A stretch of 64,000 nucleotides of DNA from Psychrobacillus antarcticus (GCF_029533155.1 NZ_JAIZDB010000013.1:31631-95630), one strand, 5' to 3'; positions 49,085 to 59,482 are shown, counted from the first letter of the stretch. A program made the numbers and translations. Notes: generated by a model not told the origin, from the sequence alone.

Positions 49085-49281
49085 TAAAGAACCTCCTAAA
49101 AAGAATATTATTTTATATTTTCCCAATCGCATCGCGCTATTTCAGAGAAGACTATATTCATTACTTTAAAATTACACCTCAAACTACTACCTTGGATAAT
49201 TTCAAATACAAAAAGCACTGCTAAACGCAATGCTTTTTGATTTTATATTCTGGTGATCATCCTTTTAGTTCACTTATACTA

Positions 49282-51000
49282 TTAGTCTTCCATCGTAGAT
49301 AAATCTCCTGTTGGCAGCTTTAACTCCCAAGCTTTTAATACTCTACGCATTATTTTACCACTTCTTGTTTTTGGAAGCTTATCTTTGAATTCGATTTCTC
49401 TAGGTGCTGCATGTGCTGCGAGTCCTTTTTTGACAAATAGTTTAATTTCTTCGATTAATTCGTCAGTTGGTTCATATCCTTCATTTAACGCAACAAAAGC
49501 TTTGATAATTTCGCCTCGTATCGGATCAGGTTTGCCTATTACCCCTGCCTCTAAAATAGCTGGATGCTCTAGTAATTTACTCTCCACCTCAAATGGTCCT
49601 ACGCGCTCACCGGATGTCATAATTACATCATCCACTCGACCTTGGAACCAGAAGTATCCTTCCTCATCCATATAAGCAGAGTCTCCTGAGAAATACCATT
49701 CATCATTGATGAAGTAGGAATCGAACTTCTCTTTATTGTTCCACACTTGACGCATCATAGCTGGCCAACCCTTTTTAAGTGCTAGATTCCCCATTGTATA
49801 AGGTGGTACTATGTTACCCTGATTATCTATAATAGCTGCTTCAGTTCCAGGAAGTGGTTTACCCATGGAACCTGGTTTAATAGGCATAGAACCATAGTTA
49901 CAGATCATTAATGCACCAGTTTCAGTCATCCACCAAGTATCATGTATTCTTTTGTTGAATACTTGCATACCCCATTTGATCACCTCTGGATTTAACGGTT
50001 CCCCTACTGATAACACATGACGTAATGAAGACAAATCATGCCGCTTGACGATGGCATCACCCGCTCCCATCAGCATGCGGTATGCTGTTGGTGCACTATA
50101 CCAAACAGTAACTCCGTAATCATCTATCGCATTATACCAAGCATCTGGAGAGAATCGACCTCCGAGAATAAGTGATGTAGTTCCTGTTAACCAAGGACCG
50201 AAGATGCCATACGCTGTTCCAGTTACCCAACCCGGATCTGCTGTACACCAATAGATATCATCATCTCTAATATCCATTACCCATTTCATGGATTGGTATT
50301 GTTGCACCATTGCATTGTGTGCATGTAAAATCCCTTTTGGTTTACCTGTTGAACCAGAAGTATAGTGTAAAATCAGTCCATCTTCTCTATCAACCCATTG
50401 TATTTCAAAATCTTCTGAGGCATTATGTAATGCTTTTTTGAAATCGATAAACTTATCGGATTCCTCTACATTTTCACCAACTATAAATACAGTTTCTAAA
50501 TCTGGTAATTTATCTAACGGTATTCTATCTAATAATTCCGGAGTTGTGACAATTGCTTTCGCTTTACTATCTAGTAATCGATCGTAAACTGCGCCTTCCA
50601 TAAACGCTTCAAAAAGTGGACCAACAATCAATCCCAATTTTGTAGCTCCAAGAAGTGCAAAATACAGCTCTGGTGATCTCGGCATAAAAATAAAGAGACG
50701 ATCCCCTTTTGTTAAATTCGAATGATTTACATATAGATTTGCAGCTTTATCGGTCCATTTTTTCATATCACCGAATGTATAAGATTCTTTACGTTCTGCA
50801 TCTTGATAATGAAGTGCGATTTTATCCTTCTTATCAGATTCTGCATGACGGTCAATTGCTTCATACGCCATATTCACTTTTCCAGTTTTATGCCATGAAA
50901 ACTCTTTCTCTGCATCTTCCCATTTAAAGTTTTTTGCAGTTTCTTCATAATTACTTAACTGGAAGTCCCCTTGAACTACTTGTAATGTTTCAATCTTCAT
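49282..51000 (-). CDS. acsA: Acetyl-CoA synthetase
   Basis: Converts acetate, ATP and CoA to acetyl-CoA for growth on acetate and overflow products. The 572 residues equal B. subtilis AcsA. Motifs: HYTSGSTGKPKGILH near 225-239, DTWWMTETGA, GDSAYMDEEGYFWFQGR and the acetylated Lys in PKTRSGKIMRR, which AcuA targets. Start at 51000 has AAAGGGTG upstream; upstream in-frame extension is not family sequence. It is divergent from acuABC, whose products adjust AcsA by acetylation and deacetylation. Confidence 0.97.
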   Translation of the reverse strand: MKIETLQVVQGDFQLSNYEETAKNFKWEDAEKEFSWHKTGKVNMAYEAIDRHAESDKKDKIALHYQDAERKESYTFGDMKKWTDKAANLYVNHSNLTKGDRLFIFMPRSPELYFALLGATKLGLIVGPLFEAFMEGAVYDRLLDSKAKAIVTTPELLDRIPLDKLPDLETVFIVGENVEESDKFIDFKKALHNASEDFEIQWVDREDGLILHYTSGSTGKPKGILHAHNAMVQQYQSMKWVMDIRDDDIYWCTADPGWVTGTAYGIFGPWLTGTTSLILGGRFSPDAWYNAIDDYGVTVWYSAPTAYRMLMGAGDAIVKRHDLSSLRHVLSVGEPLNPEVIKWGMQVFNKRIHDTWWMTETGALMICNYGSMPIKPGSMGKPLPGTEAAIIDNQGNIVPPYTMGNLALKKGWPAMMRQVWNNKEKFDSYFINDEWYFSGDSAYMDEEGYFWFQGRVDDVIMTSGERVGPFEVESKLLEHPAILEAGVIGKPDPIRGEIIKAFVALNEGYEPTDELIEEIKLFVKKGLAAHAAPREIEFKDKLPKTRSGKIMRRVLKAWELKLPTGDLSTMED

Positions 51001-51101
51001 CCTATTCACCCTTTCTATAACTATACTATTACATTCTACAATACTTCTTCGTACTTTTGCCAATCTTTATACTTTTTAGAATGTTTAATTAAATAAATAG
51101 A

Positions 51102-51115
51102 AGTAATCGTTTTCT
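51102..51115. promoter_or_regulatory. Degenerate CcpA (cre) site in the acsA-acuA gap
   Basis: AGTAATCGTTTTCT fits the cre core GWNANCGNTNWC but has mismatches at both outer positions. In B. subtilis this gap is controlled by CcpA. A TATAAT at 51131-51136, 43 bases before acuA, is a probable -10 for acuABC. Confidence 0.45.
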
Positions 51116-51173
51116 TAATTTAAAATCATGTATAATAAATATACTTACAATTATCTAAATAGGCGGTGAAAAT

Positions 51174-51806
51174 TTGATACATCCAAAAATGTATTATGCA
51201 GTGCAGAAAGAGACGGTATATGGCACTGTAGTTATTGAAGGCCCTGTTCCTTCTGAGGAAATTGCTAGGTTACAATTCCATGAGGATTTAGTAGCTTTTC
51301 GCGCACCCGCTCAGCAGCATCAAGCAATTATTGAAATTGCCAAGTTGCCAGAAGGAAGATTAATTATTGTGCGAGATCAAGAAACTATTGTAGGTTATTG
51401 TACATTCCTATATCCAGATCCACTAGAAAGATGGTCGCACGGGAATATGGAAAATTTGATAGAGTTAGGGGCAATTGAGGTAATACCAAAATTCCGTGGC
51501 ACAGGAGTCGGAAAAACCCTTCTTCGTGTCTCCATGATGGATGATGCAATGGATGATTATATTACGATTACAACAGAGTATTACTGGCACTGGGATTTGA
51601 AAGGCACTGGTTTAAACGTATGGGAATATAGAAAAGTAATGGAGAAAATGATGCAAGCAGGTGGACTTGAGTATTTTGCAACAGATGACCCCGAGATTAG
51701 CTCTCACCCTGCCAATTGTTTAATGGCTAAGATTGGTAGCAGAGTTGATACAGATTCCATCCAACAATTCGATCAATTACGTTTTATGAATCGTTTTATG
51801 TATTAA
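51174..51806 (+). CDS. acuA: Acetoin utilisation protein AcuA, AcsA acetyltransferase
   Basis: A GNAT enzyme that acetylates the active-site lysine of AcsA and inactivates it. The 210 residues contain the acetyl-CoA loop FRGTGVGKTLLR near 110-121 and EVIPKFRGTG before it. It begins with TTG, preceded by AGGCGG. First gene of acuABC, divergent from acsA. Confidence 0.95.
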   Translation: MIHPKMYYAVQKETVYGTVVIEGPVPSEEIARLQFHEDLVAFRAPAQQHQAIIEIAKLPEGRLIIVRDQETIVGYCTFLYPDPLERWSHGNMENLIELGAIEVIPKFRGTGVGKTLLRVSMMDDAMDDYITITTEYYWHWDLKGTGLNVWEYRKVMEKMMQAGGLEYFATDDPEISSHPANCLMAKIGSRVDTDSIQQFDQLRFMNRFMY

Positions 51807-51843
51807 TCAATGACTAACTTTCTAACAAAAGGAGTTCATACAC

Positions 51844-52491
51844 ATGCTAGTTGAACAAATCATGAATACTTCCGTACCTACTTTAACACCGGAACACACG
51901 ATTAATGATGCATTACAACTACTAAAAGAGAAGAAAATACGTCATGTACCAATTATTAATGATAAACGACAAGTACTTGGAGTCGTGACTGATCGAGACT
52001 TAAAAGATGCAACTCCATCGACATTACAAAATGTATCGGACCCTGAAATATACAATCGTACATTAGAAGAAATTATGACCAAAAATCCGATGACTGGTCA
52101 TCCCCTAGATTTCGTGGAGGAAACTGCAAGTATATTTTATGATAATCGTATTGGCTGTTTACCAATCGTATCACATGGAAAACTGGTAGGAATGATCACC
52201 GAGTCCGATTTACTCTATAAATTTATCGAACTAACTGGCGTCCATCAACCAGGATCCCAAATTGAAATACGAGTTCCTAACAAACCCGGAGTACTGTTCG
52301 AAGTTTCCAAAGTTTTCCACGACCTAAAGATAAATGTGTTAAGTGTTTTAGTTTATCCTGATAAAGATAAAAGTGATTATAAAATCTTAGTGCTTCGCGT
52401 AAAAACAATAAACCCTCTTGGACTTATTGAATCTATTCGTGCCGTGGGCTTTGAGGTATTATGGCCAAATCACCCAGGACTTGGACTATGA
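51844..52491 (+). CDS. acuB: AcuB, CBS-ACT protein
   Basis: A 215-residue protein with two CBS motifs (about 1-55, ending TDRDLKDAT, and 77-128, ending TESDLLYKF) and a C-terminal ACT domain (about 138-210, QIEIRVPNKPGVLFEV). It is thought to regulate the acetylation cycle of AcsA, perhaps through nucleotide or amino-acid binding; the mechanism is unknown. It lies 37 bp after acuA, and acuC begins inside its stop codon. Confidence 0.94.
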   Translation: MLVEQIMNTSVPTLTPEHTINDALQLLKEKKIRHVPIINDKRQVLGVVTDRDLKDATPSTLQNVSDPEIYNRTLEEIMTKNPMTGHPLDFVEETASIFYDNRIGCLPIVSHGKLVGMITESDLLYKFIELTGVHQPGSQIEIRVPNKPGVLFEVSKVFHDLKINVLSVLVYPDKDKSDYKILVLRVKTINPLGLIESIRAVGFEVLWPNHPGLGL

Positions 52492-53660
52492 AAGATGCAG
52501 TATTCGTCTTTTCCCAAGATCAGTTAGGCTATAAGTTTTCGGATACTCATCCATTCAATCAAAAACGGCTTACACTAACGGTTGATCTATTAAAAGAAGT
52601 AAATGCTCTCTCTTTATCAGATATTGTCGCACCTAGAATGGCTACAGACGAGGAACTACTTCTAGCTCATGATCCAAATTATATTGAGATAGTAAAAGAA
52701 GCAAGCAAGGAAAACGCAGATAGTACTAAATATGAAAGCTATGGAATTGGTACCGAGGATACCCCTATCTTTCCAAATATGCATGAGGCCAGTGCAACTC
52801 TTGTCGGAGGTACTTTGACCGCAGTTGACTATGTAATGGAAGGGAAATCATTCCATGCTGTGAATTTAGGTGGTGGTCTTCATCACGGTTTCAGGGGACG
52901 TGCATCTGGATTTTGTATATACAACGATAGTTCTGTTGCTATTAAGTATATACAAGAAAAGTATAATGCACGCGTTCTTTACATAGATACAGATGCCCAT
53001 CACGGAGATGGTGTCCAATGGAGTTTTTACGATGACCCAAATGTGTGTACTATTTCGATTCATGAAACTGGAAGATATTTATTCCCAGGTACTGGGAATA
53101 TCTCTGAAAGAGGAACTGGAGAGGGCTACGGTACCTCCTTTAATTTCCCTATCGATGCTTTTACCGAGGATGAGTCCTTTTTAGATATTTATCGTACAAG
53201 CTTTCGAGAAATTGTAGAAGCGTTTAAACCAGATGTTATTCTTACTCAGAATGGTGCTGATGCTCATTATTTTGATCCGCTTACTCATTTATATGGCACG
53301 ATGAAAATCTATCAAGAGATTCCTAAGCTCGCTCATGAGCTTGCCCATGAATTTTGCAATGGTAAATGGATTGCAGTTGGTGGTGGGGGCTACGATATAT
53401 GGAGAGTTGTACCTCGAGCTTGGTCCTATGTCTGGATGGTCATGAATGACATTCCATTACCTGAAGGCGAGTTACCAAAGAGTTGGTTAGATAAGTGGTC
53501 TAAAGAATCACCAATTCCACTTATCCCTACTTGGGAGGATCCTAATCCCCTTTACGAACCTATTCCGCGTAAGGTAGAAATTACGGAAAAAAATTTACAA
53601 ATGTTGGATAAATCACTTTACCAATTGCGAAATCAGCAAGCATTTAAGAAACACCAGTAA
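52488..53660 (+). CDS. acuC: AcuC, acetoin utilisation protein deacetylase
   Basis: A class I histone-deacetylase-fold enzyme that removes the acetyl group from AcsA. The 390 residues contain the tandem histidines in LGGGLHHGFRG and DTDAHHGDGVQWSF with the zinc Asp and His, and NGADAHYFDPL further on. Start is the ATG of the ATGA overlap with acuB (52488), which gives the family start MKDAVFVFS; the frame extends to 52461 only inside acuB. Translation is likely coupled. Confidence 0.95.
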   Translation: MKDAVFVFSQDQLGYKFSDTHPFNQKRLTLTVDLLKEVNALSLSDIVAPRMATDEELLLAHDPNYIEIVKEASKENADSTKYESYGIGTEDTPIFPNMHEASATLVGGTLTAVDYVMEGKSFHAVNLGGGLHHGFRGRASGFCIYNDSSVAIKYIQEKYNARVLYIDTDAHHGDGVQWSFYDDPNVCTISIHETGRYLFPGTGNISERGTGEGYGTSFNFPIDAFTEDESFLDIYRTSFREIVEAFKPDVILTQNGADAHYFDPLTHLYGTMKIYQEIPKLAHELAHEFCNGKWIAVGGGGYDIWRVVPRAWSYVWMVMNDIPLPEGELPKSWLDKWSKESPIPLIPTWEDPNPLYEPIPRKVEITEKNLQMLDKSLYQLRNQQAFKKHQ

Positions 53661-53668
53661 CCTAAAAG

Positions 53669-53756
53669 ACTAACCCGTTCAGCAGAGTGGTAAAAAGCTC
53701 ATATTACACACATAAATGGACTGTTAATTGTATGCTAATTAACAGTCCATTTATCA
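53669..53756 (+). repeat. Small hairpin repeat, member 1
   Basis: It starts TAACCCGTTCAG (53671-53682) and ends in an 18-bp perfect inverted repeat, ATAAATGGACTGTTAATT with a seven-base loop (53712-53754). The first block and the ATGG-starting hairpin recur at 54510-54443 (opposite strand) and 59483-59599. No T tract follows, so it is not an ordinary terminator of acuC. Confidence 0.6.
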
Positions 53757-53904
53757 GGTATTAAATAAATATTACCATACGGTACTTTGGGAACTATTTG
53801 AAAGGTTTTTTGGGGCGGATATATAGAAATAAAATTACATACAACCACGAGTTTTAACTGGTGAAGAATTTTTTGATGTCGCTTAATTTAAAGGAGGGAA
53901 TTCT

Positions 53905-54288
53905 TTGAAATCAGAAGATGTACTTTTTTTAATTGGCTTTGCAGTCATTATATCAATAATTATCTTTATCATATTAATAATTTTTCGAAAAAGAAAAAAG
54001 ATGGCACGGATAATCGCTTTTATAATCATCGGTAGTTATATTATTTTTTTCACAATTTATCCTACTATACGTTCAAATATTCATGCACAACGTTATGATG
54101 AATTAGAGGAATATTTACAGAACACATATCCAAACGAAGAGTTTCATATTGAATATAGAGACTACAAGTATGTCATTCAATTAGGAGATTTTGACGTAAG
54201 TAATAGGTCTACACCAAATAGAGGGGTTACTTATCGTGTAAAAACTGGTGGAGAAATAATTCAAATGAATGGTTCGTGGCAAAAATAA
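53905..54288 (+). CDS. Small membrane-anchored protein, unknown
   Basis: A 127-residue protein with two N-terminal membrane segments (about 5-27 and 33-52) separated by a basic loop, then a C-terminal soluble domain with FHIEYRDYKYVIQLGDFDVS, likely outside. I do not recognise a family. It starts with TTG seven bases after AAGGAGG. It is bounded on both sides by the small hairpin repeats and appears accessory. Confidence 0.7.
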   Translation: MKSEDVLFLIGFAVIISIIIFIILIIFRKRKKMARIIAFIIIGSYIIFFTIYPTIRSNIHAQRYDELEEYLQNTYPNEEFHIEYRDYKYVIQLGDFDVSNRSTPNRGVTYRVKTGGEIIQMNGSWQK

Positions 54289-54442
54289 TAATACTTTAAG
54301 AAATAGTATGTTTTATTTTCTTTACATACCATATTTGAGTTTGGTTTTATTCTGGAGATTGTTATACATTTTTCTTTGTACAAATGATAAAAGTCAATGA
54401 CTACAAGGTGCTATTGATAAAAATTCGAATACCTAAATAATT

Positions 54443-54510
54443 ATGGCTTAGTTCTCACTCAAGGAGAACTAAGCCATTTTGAATGTTTGTGCCATTGAAA
54501 TGAACGGGTT
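54443..54510 (-). repeat. Small hairpin repeat, member 2
   Basis: On the minus strand it reads AACCCGTTCA, then ACAAACATTCAAAATGG, then a 14-bp perfect stem ATGGCTTAGTTCTC with a seven-base loop. It matches member 3 (59483-59599) on the plus strand in all three parts, in inverted orientation. It lies between two convergent genes and could also act as their terminator. Confidence 0.7.
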
Positions 54511-54534
54511 ACAAAAATGGCTACTGGCGTTGAT

Positions 54535-55536
54535 TTACTTAACAGATTCTCTCTCTTCAATCCAATACGGAAGAATAACCGTGTCTTCTTCAATATTCTC
54601 TTTGTTCATATGCTTCGTCAGCAATCTCATAGAAACTGCCCCAATTTCATACAAGGGCAAAACTACACTCGTTAATTGAGGTCTAACCATTCTGGAAAGT
54701 TTTGAGTTTTCAAAACTCATTACTTCGATATCCTCTGGTACATTTAATCCATTATCTTGTGCCCCATGGATCAAACCAATAGCAATTTCATCATTACCAG
54801 CAAAAAATGCAGTTGGCGGATCCTTTAGCTCTCGTAACTGATTCCATGCAACAAGGCCATCGTCGTATGTATTATTAACACCAACAATAAGATCTGTATC
54901 AATTTCAATACTTGCCTCATTTAACGCTTTTTCATATCCTGATAGCTTGTATAGTCTTGTAATTGTGCTATCAATAGATCCAGATACAAAAGCAATCCGT
55001 GTATGACCATTTTTGATAAGACGGTTAACAGCATCCACTGCTGCTTGATGATATTCGATATTTACTGAAGGAAAAGAGTTAGAAGCTTCCACTGTTCCTG
55101 CTAATACAATCGGAACCGTTGTTCTTTTCATTTCATGTAACATCTCAGGAGATATTTCATCACTCATCATAACTACCCCATCCACTTGCTTACTAAGTAA
55201 TGTGGAAAGCAATTGGACTTCTTTATCTTTTTGCTGATCGGAGTTAGTTAATATGATGTTATAACGATACATTGTTGCAATATCCTCTATACCACGAACA
55301 AGCTCTGCATAAAATACATTCGAAATATCTGGAATAATAATGCCTACCGTTTTTGTTTTTTTACTTGCTAGCCCCCGTGCTACAGCATTTGGTCGATACT
55401 CCAGTCGTTCAATAACCGCTAACACCTTTTGCCGCGTAGCTGGCTTCACATTCTGATTTCCATTCACAACACGTGAAACAGTTGCCATCGAAACATTTGC
55501 CTCTCTTGCAACATCGTAAATTGTAATAGTCAACAT
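54535..55536 (-). CDS. ccpA: Catabolite control protein A
   Basis: The LacI-family master regulator of carbon catabolite control in Firmicutes; acts with HPr-Ser-P or Crh-P at cre sites. The 333 residues begin with the helix-turn-helix [20 protein letters not shown], followed by the hinge helix [13 protein letters not shown], and a periplasmic-binding-protein-like core with [15 protein letters not shown]. It lies 134 bp after aroA(G), across a terminator. ATG 55536 and TTG 55533 are both possible starts. It should bind the cre found at 37744-37757. Confidence 0.97.
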   Translation of the reverse strand: MLTITIYDVAREANVSMATVSRVVNGNQNVKPATRQKVLAVIERLEYRPNAVARGLASKKTKTVGIIIPDISNVFYAELVRGIEDIATMYRYNIILTNSDQQKDKEVQLLSTLLSKQVDGVVMMSDEISPEMLHEMKRTTVPIVLAGTVEASNSFPSVNIEYHQAAVDAVNRLIKNGHTRIAFVSGSIDSTITRLYKLSGYEKALNEASIEIDTDLIVGVNNTYDDGLVAWNQLRELKDPPTAFFAGNDEIAIGLIHGAQDNGLNVPEDIEVMSFENSKLSRMVRPQLTSVVLPLYEIGAVSMRLLTKHMNKENIEEDTVILPYWIEERESVK

Positions 55537-55624
55537 TTATCCCTCCTTCACCTTTTCACATACAAAATATACATATATGCTTCAATAATACTTGATAACC
55601 TTCCTAACTTTCAATTAAATAGTA

Positions 55625-55656
55625 AAACCGACTCTAAAATAAGAGTCGGTTTTGTG
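55625..55656 (-). terminator. aroA(G) terminator
   Basis: AACCGACTCT and AGAGTCGGTT form a 10-bp perfect stem around a short A/T loop, followed by TTAC on the minus strand. Confidence 0.8.
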
Positions 55657-55670
55657 AATTTTTTCACTTA

Positions 55671-56756
55671 TTAAGCATGAATTTCATGATTCTTCAAGAA
55701 TTTTTGTATGGAATCATAAAACTCATCAAATTGCTGTAAGTTCATTTGTTGTGCAGCATCCGATAAAGCTACTGCTGGATCTGGATGAACCTCTGCCATT
55801 ACGCCGTCTGCTCCAATTGCAATTGCAGCTTTTGCAGCAGGTAAAAGAATATCACGACGTCCAGTTGAATGTGTTACATCTACAAATACCGGTAAATGTG
55901 TTTCTTGTTTTAAAATTGGGACAGCTGAAATATCTAATGTATTTCGAGTTGCACGTTCATACGTACGAATTCCACGTTCACATAGGATAATTTGGTCATT
56001 ACCTTGAGAAGCAATGTATTCCGCTGCATGGATAAATTCATCTAGTGTAGCAGCCATTCCTCGTTTTAACAGGACAGGTTTATTGATAGATCCAACTGCT
56101 TTTAATAATTCAAAGTTTTGCATATTACGAGCACCAATTTGTACTACATCAATATAATCTAGTGCTTCATCTAAATGACTTGGCGTTACAATTTCAGATA
56201 CTGTAGATAAACCAAATTCTTTTGAAATTTTCTTTAATATTTTTAATCCCTCTAGTCCTAATCCTTGGAAATCATAAGGAGAAGTACGTGGTTTATATGC
56301 TCCACCACGGATTAGTTTTAAACCTTTAGACTGGATAGCTGCTGCTACCTCTGCTACTTGCGTATAAGATTCTACAGAACAAGGACCAAATACAAAAGAA
56401 GGTGTTCCTGTTCCAATTTTTTCACCATTGATATTGACAATTGTGTCTTCTGGTTTTCTTGTACGTGAAACAAGAAGTGCTTTCTTTTGATCGTCCACTT
56501 GTAATTCCAAAGCAGTCTTAAAGATTTCTTTAAAGATATGCTCAACCGTAGATTGTGGAAGTGGTCCAGCATTATTTTCTTTCAAGTGATCTAACATATG
56601 TCTTTCGCGAAGAGGATCATATCTATTAACACCTTGCTTCTCTTTTACTTTACCAATCTCTTGAATAACACCAGTTCTTTCGTTAATTAACTGTAAAATT
56701 TCTACGTTAATTTCATCAACACGTGCGCGTAATGCGTCTAAATCTACATGACTCAT
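55671..56756 (-). CDS. aroA: Bifunctional chorismate mutase / DAHP synthase AroA(G)
   Basis: First enzyme of the shikimate pathway, joining PEP and erythrose 4-phosphate, with a fused chorismate mutase that lets chorismate/prephenate feed back. The 361 residues comprise an AroQ-type N-terminus (1-90, [23 protein letters not shown] split) and a DAHP synthase barrel with [24 protein letters not shown] and [14 protein letters not shown]. It is monocistronic. Position before ccpA matches B. subtilis. Confidence 0.97.
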   Translation of the reverse strand: MSHVDLDALRARVDEINVEILQLINERTGVIQEIGKVKEKQGVNRYDPLRERHMLDHLKENNAGPLPQSTVEHIFKEIFKTALELQVDDQKKALLVSRTRKPEDTIVNINGEKIGTGTPSFVFGPCSVESYTQVAEVAAAIQSKGLKLIRGGAYKPRTSPYDFQGLGLEGLKILKKISKEFGLSTVSEIVTPSHLDEALDYIDVVQIGARNMQNFELLKAVGSINKPVLLKRGMAATLDEFIHAAEYIASQGNDQIILCERGIRTYERATRNTLDISAVPILKQETHLPVFVDVTHSTGRRDILLPAAKAAIAIGADGVMAEVHPDPAVALSDAAQQMNLQQFDEFYDSIQKFLKNHEIHA

Positions 56757-56921
56757 AGATAATTCTCCTCTCTTCTCTCCACCGGTACTTTATAACGACA
56801 GAAAATTGTGATATATTTTTAGATATAAGACATATTATAATCAATGCATGGGAAAATGTCACGCATTTTATTTTAGCGATTCAACTCGTTAAAGCGCTTG
56901 TCTGAAAAAGGACGTGAGAAA

Positions 56922-59057
56922 TTGACATCAAAGTTATTTGCTTTAGATATTGGGACAAGTTCAGTAGTAGGTATTATCCTAGAAGAACATGGGGAGTCTT
57001 TTCATGTTGTTGATATATTAGTTGAAGAACATAAAGAACGGGCAATGGTTGATGGTCAAATACATAATGTATTAAAAGTGGCAGAAATAATTCAGTCCGT
57101 TAAAGAAAAGTTAGAAAAAACGCATGGCAAACTTGAAAAAGTAAGCGTGGCCGCTGCCGGAAGAGCGTTAAAAACAGAGCAAGCCGAAGTAATAATGGAC
57201 ATCAAAAATAGACCTATTTTTTCAGAAGATGACATGAATCGACTGGAGTTATCAGCTGTTCAAAAAGCACAAAGTAATCTAATCCAAAATGATACTGATA
57301 AACATACCAATCATTATTATTGTGTTGGATACAGTGTTGTCTATTATCGATTAGATGGGGAAGAAATCGGAAGTTTAGTAGATCAACAAGGAAACGAAGC
57401 ATCAATTGAGGTAATTGCTACTTTTCTTCCACGTGTCGTAGTGGAGTCTCTTATTTCTGCATTAAAACGGGCAGACTTAGAAATGGAAGCATTAACGTTA
57501 GAACCAATTGCCGCGATTAATGTGTTGATACCCCCTTCCATGCGAAGATTAAACGTTGCACTAGTAGATATTGGGGCCGGAACTTCCGATATTGCCATCA
57601 CAGATTTAGGAACTGTGGTTGCCTACGGTATGGTAGCAACAGCTGGTGATGAAATTACAGAAGCTTTGAGTGAACATTACTTGTTGGACTTTCCACTTGC
57701 CGAGGAAGCAAAAAGAATGATTAATACCGAGGATTTTATCCAAATTAAGGATATTTTAGGCTTCGAGCAGGACATCCCTAAAGATGAAGTTGTTGAATCA
57801 CTAAAACCTGCTATAGAAGTTTTAGCTAGTTCCATCTCAAACGAAATTCTTCGACTAAATAGTAACAAGCCTACAAAGGCCGTTATGCTAGTTGGGGGAG
57901 GAAGTTTGACGCCAACCCTACCTCGTATTTTAGCTGAAAAGCTAAATTTGCCTGCAAATCGTGTAGCAGTGCGGGGGATAGATGCAATTCAACACTTAAC
58001 GTTGGCCGAGCATATACCAATTACTCCTGAATTGGTAACACCTATTGGGATTGCTATCGCTGCAAAGCGCGCACCAATTCAATACATGTCCGTGCAAGTA
58101 AACAATCAAATTGTCCGTTTATTTGAACTGAAAGAAATGACTGTTGCAGATGCTTTTTTAGCAGCTAATATTTCTGCTCGTAAACTCTATGGAAAACCCG
58201 GAGCCGCTTTAACTGTACAAGTGAATGGGCAAATCATTCATATTCCCGGAGAGCATGGAAAACCAGCTGTTATCCATTTAAATGGGTTAGAAGCTAATAC
58301 AAAAACATCTATTCAAAGTAATGATAAGATAGAACTTTTAGAGGGAATTGACGGTAAAGAAGGGCTTGCAACAATGCGAGATCTGCTGGACGATGCGACT
58401 ATTAAATCTATTACATTCCAAGGGGTTATGTATATAGTAGAACCTATCGTTAAAATAAATGGAAAAAAGGTATCTTTAGAAACTTTGTTGCAGGAGAATG
58501 ACAAAATTACTGTAGAGACTCCGCAAACAGTCGAACAAGTGTTAAATGCTATTCATAAAGAAAATTACTTGACGCAGCTTCAATCCTATACAGTGACTAT
58601 AAATAATAAAAATCAATTTATCCCTAAATTCTCATCCAAGTTATTGCTAAATGGAAATCCTGTAAAACTATCCTATTCAGTTCAAGAGAAAGATATTATA
58701 CAACTGGAAACTGTTAGTTCACCAACGTTGGCAAAACTAGCACATCAGCTTGAAAAGAAATTAGTAGACCAAATAAAGATTTCGTTCCAAAAAAAATCAG
58801 TGGAGCTTTCGAGAGAATGTGCAGTTGTGCATAAAAATGGCGTGCAGTTGTCCCAGGACGCTATTATTCCTAATGAGTCTACTATTCAATGGCAAGATGT
58901 TAACAGCTCTCCTTGGATCTTTCAGGACGTTTTTCGTTTTACAGAATGGAATATGCCAGAACATGCTGGTTCCTTCCAGATTTTAAAAAACGGAGAGCCT
59001 TCACGTTTTGATGAAGAGATATTCGGTGGAGATCAATTGGAGATTGTATTTGAATGA
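56922..59057 (+). CDS. Long FtsA-like actin-fold protein with tandem C-terminal beta-grasp-like segments
   Basis: A 711-residue protein. Residues 1-375 are the FtsA/PilM-type ATPase: FALDIGTSSVVGIIL (phosphate 1), DIGAGTSDIAITDLG (phosphate 2), GGGSLTPTLPRIL (adenosine). It lacks the FtsA amphipathic tail. The last 330 residues hold several similar pieces, each ending in an NG...ND.I or GD.I pattern: about 387-470, 500-530, 557-600 and 685-711. Canonical FtsA is about 440 residues. TTG at 56922 is the chosen start, with AAAGGA upstream. It is a division- or envelope-type ATPase of unknown job, divergent from aroA(G). Confidence 0.85.
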   Translation: MTSKLFALDIGTSSVVGIILEEHGESFHVVDILVEEHKERAMVDGQIHNVLKVAEIIQSVKEKLEKTHGKLEKVSVAAAGRALKTEQAEVIMDIKNRPIFSEDDMNRLELSAVQKAQSNLIQNDTDKHTNHYYCVGYSVVYYRLDGEEIGSLVDQQGNEASIEVIATFLPRVVVESLISALKRADLEMEALTLEPIAAINVLIPPSMRRLNVALVDIGAGTSDIAITDLGTVVAYGMVATAGDEITEALSEHYLLDFPLAEEAKRMINTEDFIQIKDILGFEQDIPKDEVVESLKPAIEVLASSISNEILRLNSNKPTKAVMLVGGGSLTPTLPRILAEKLNLPANRVAVRGIDAIQHLTLAEHIPITPELVTPIGIAIAAKRAPIQYMSVQVNNQIVRLFELKEMTVADAFLAANISARKLYGKPGAALTVQVNGQIIHIPGEHGKPAVIHLNGLEANTKTSIQSNDKIELLEGIDGKEGLATMRDLLDDATIKSITFQGVMYIVEPIVKINGKKVSLETLLQENDKITVETPQTVEQVLNAIHKENYLTQLQSYTVTINNKNQFIPKFSSKLLLNGNPVKLSYSVQEKDIIQLETVSSPTLAKLAHQLEKKLVDQIKISFQKKSVELSRECAVVHKNGVQLSQDAIIPNESTIQWQDVNSSPWIFQDVFRFTEWNMPEHAGSFQILKNGEPSRFDEEIFGGDQLEIVFE

Positions 59058-59063
59058 ATTACA

Positions 59064-59093
59064 CAAAAAAGGTACCAAATTGGACTCTTTTTT
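59064..59093 (+). terminator. Terminator of the FtsA-like gene
   Basis: AAAAAAGGT pairs with ACTCTTTTTT (one bulge), with an inner CCAA/TTGG pairing, ending in TTTTTTT. Confidence 0.6.
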
Positions 59094-59117
59094 TGATCTT
59101 TTCATCTAACAGTGATA

Positions 59118-59405
59118 TCATGAATACCCCTTCTTATTAGTTCGATATGCAATCCATGCTGTTTTTAAAGCAGCATAATTGCCTACAGCTGCATAGCCAT
59201 AAAACCACCCCATGAAAATGCCTGCAACCAAATTATTTGGATGGCTAATGAAAATCGAAATTAATAGACCTATTATTAAAGCTACATATGGAATATATTT
59301 GTTAGGTATTTTAAAATATATTTTTATAAATTGCGTTAGGATGATTATTACTGGTACAGCTATCAGAGCATCCCAAAAGTTTGTATGAATATCTGGAAAT
59401 TTCAT
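59118..59405 (-). CDS. Small holin-like membrane protein, unknown
   Basis: A 95-residue membrane protein with three hydrophobic segments (about 10-30, 36-52 and 58-78) and a basic C-terminus. It has the size and topology of phage holin-like proteins and is convergent with the FtsA-like gene. No signature motif allows a firm assignment, and there are no lysis genes nearby. ATG follows AGAGGTG. Confidence 0.7.
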   Translation of the reverse strand: MKFPDIHTNFWDALIAVPVIIILTQFIKIYFKIPNKYIPYVALIIGLLISIFISHPNNLVAGIFMGWFYGYAAVGNYAALKTAWIAYRTNKKGYS

Positions 59406-59482
59406 ATTGTCACCTCTTAGATAGAAGCGTGCCCGAATATTTAAATTTCTATTCAGTTTAAACAGATAACAGATTAGTTTTC

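Noticed and set aside
53712..53754. 18-bp palindrome as the acuC terminator
   Set aside because: No T tract follows, and its flank is shared with the two other small repeats, so it was listed as a repeat.
56870..56900. cre-like TTAAAGCGCTTGTC before the FtsA-like gene
   Set aside because: Three mismatches at fixed cre positions.
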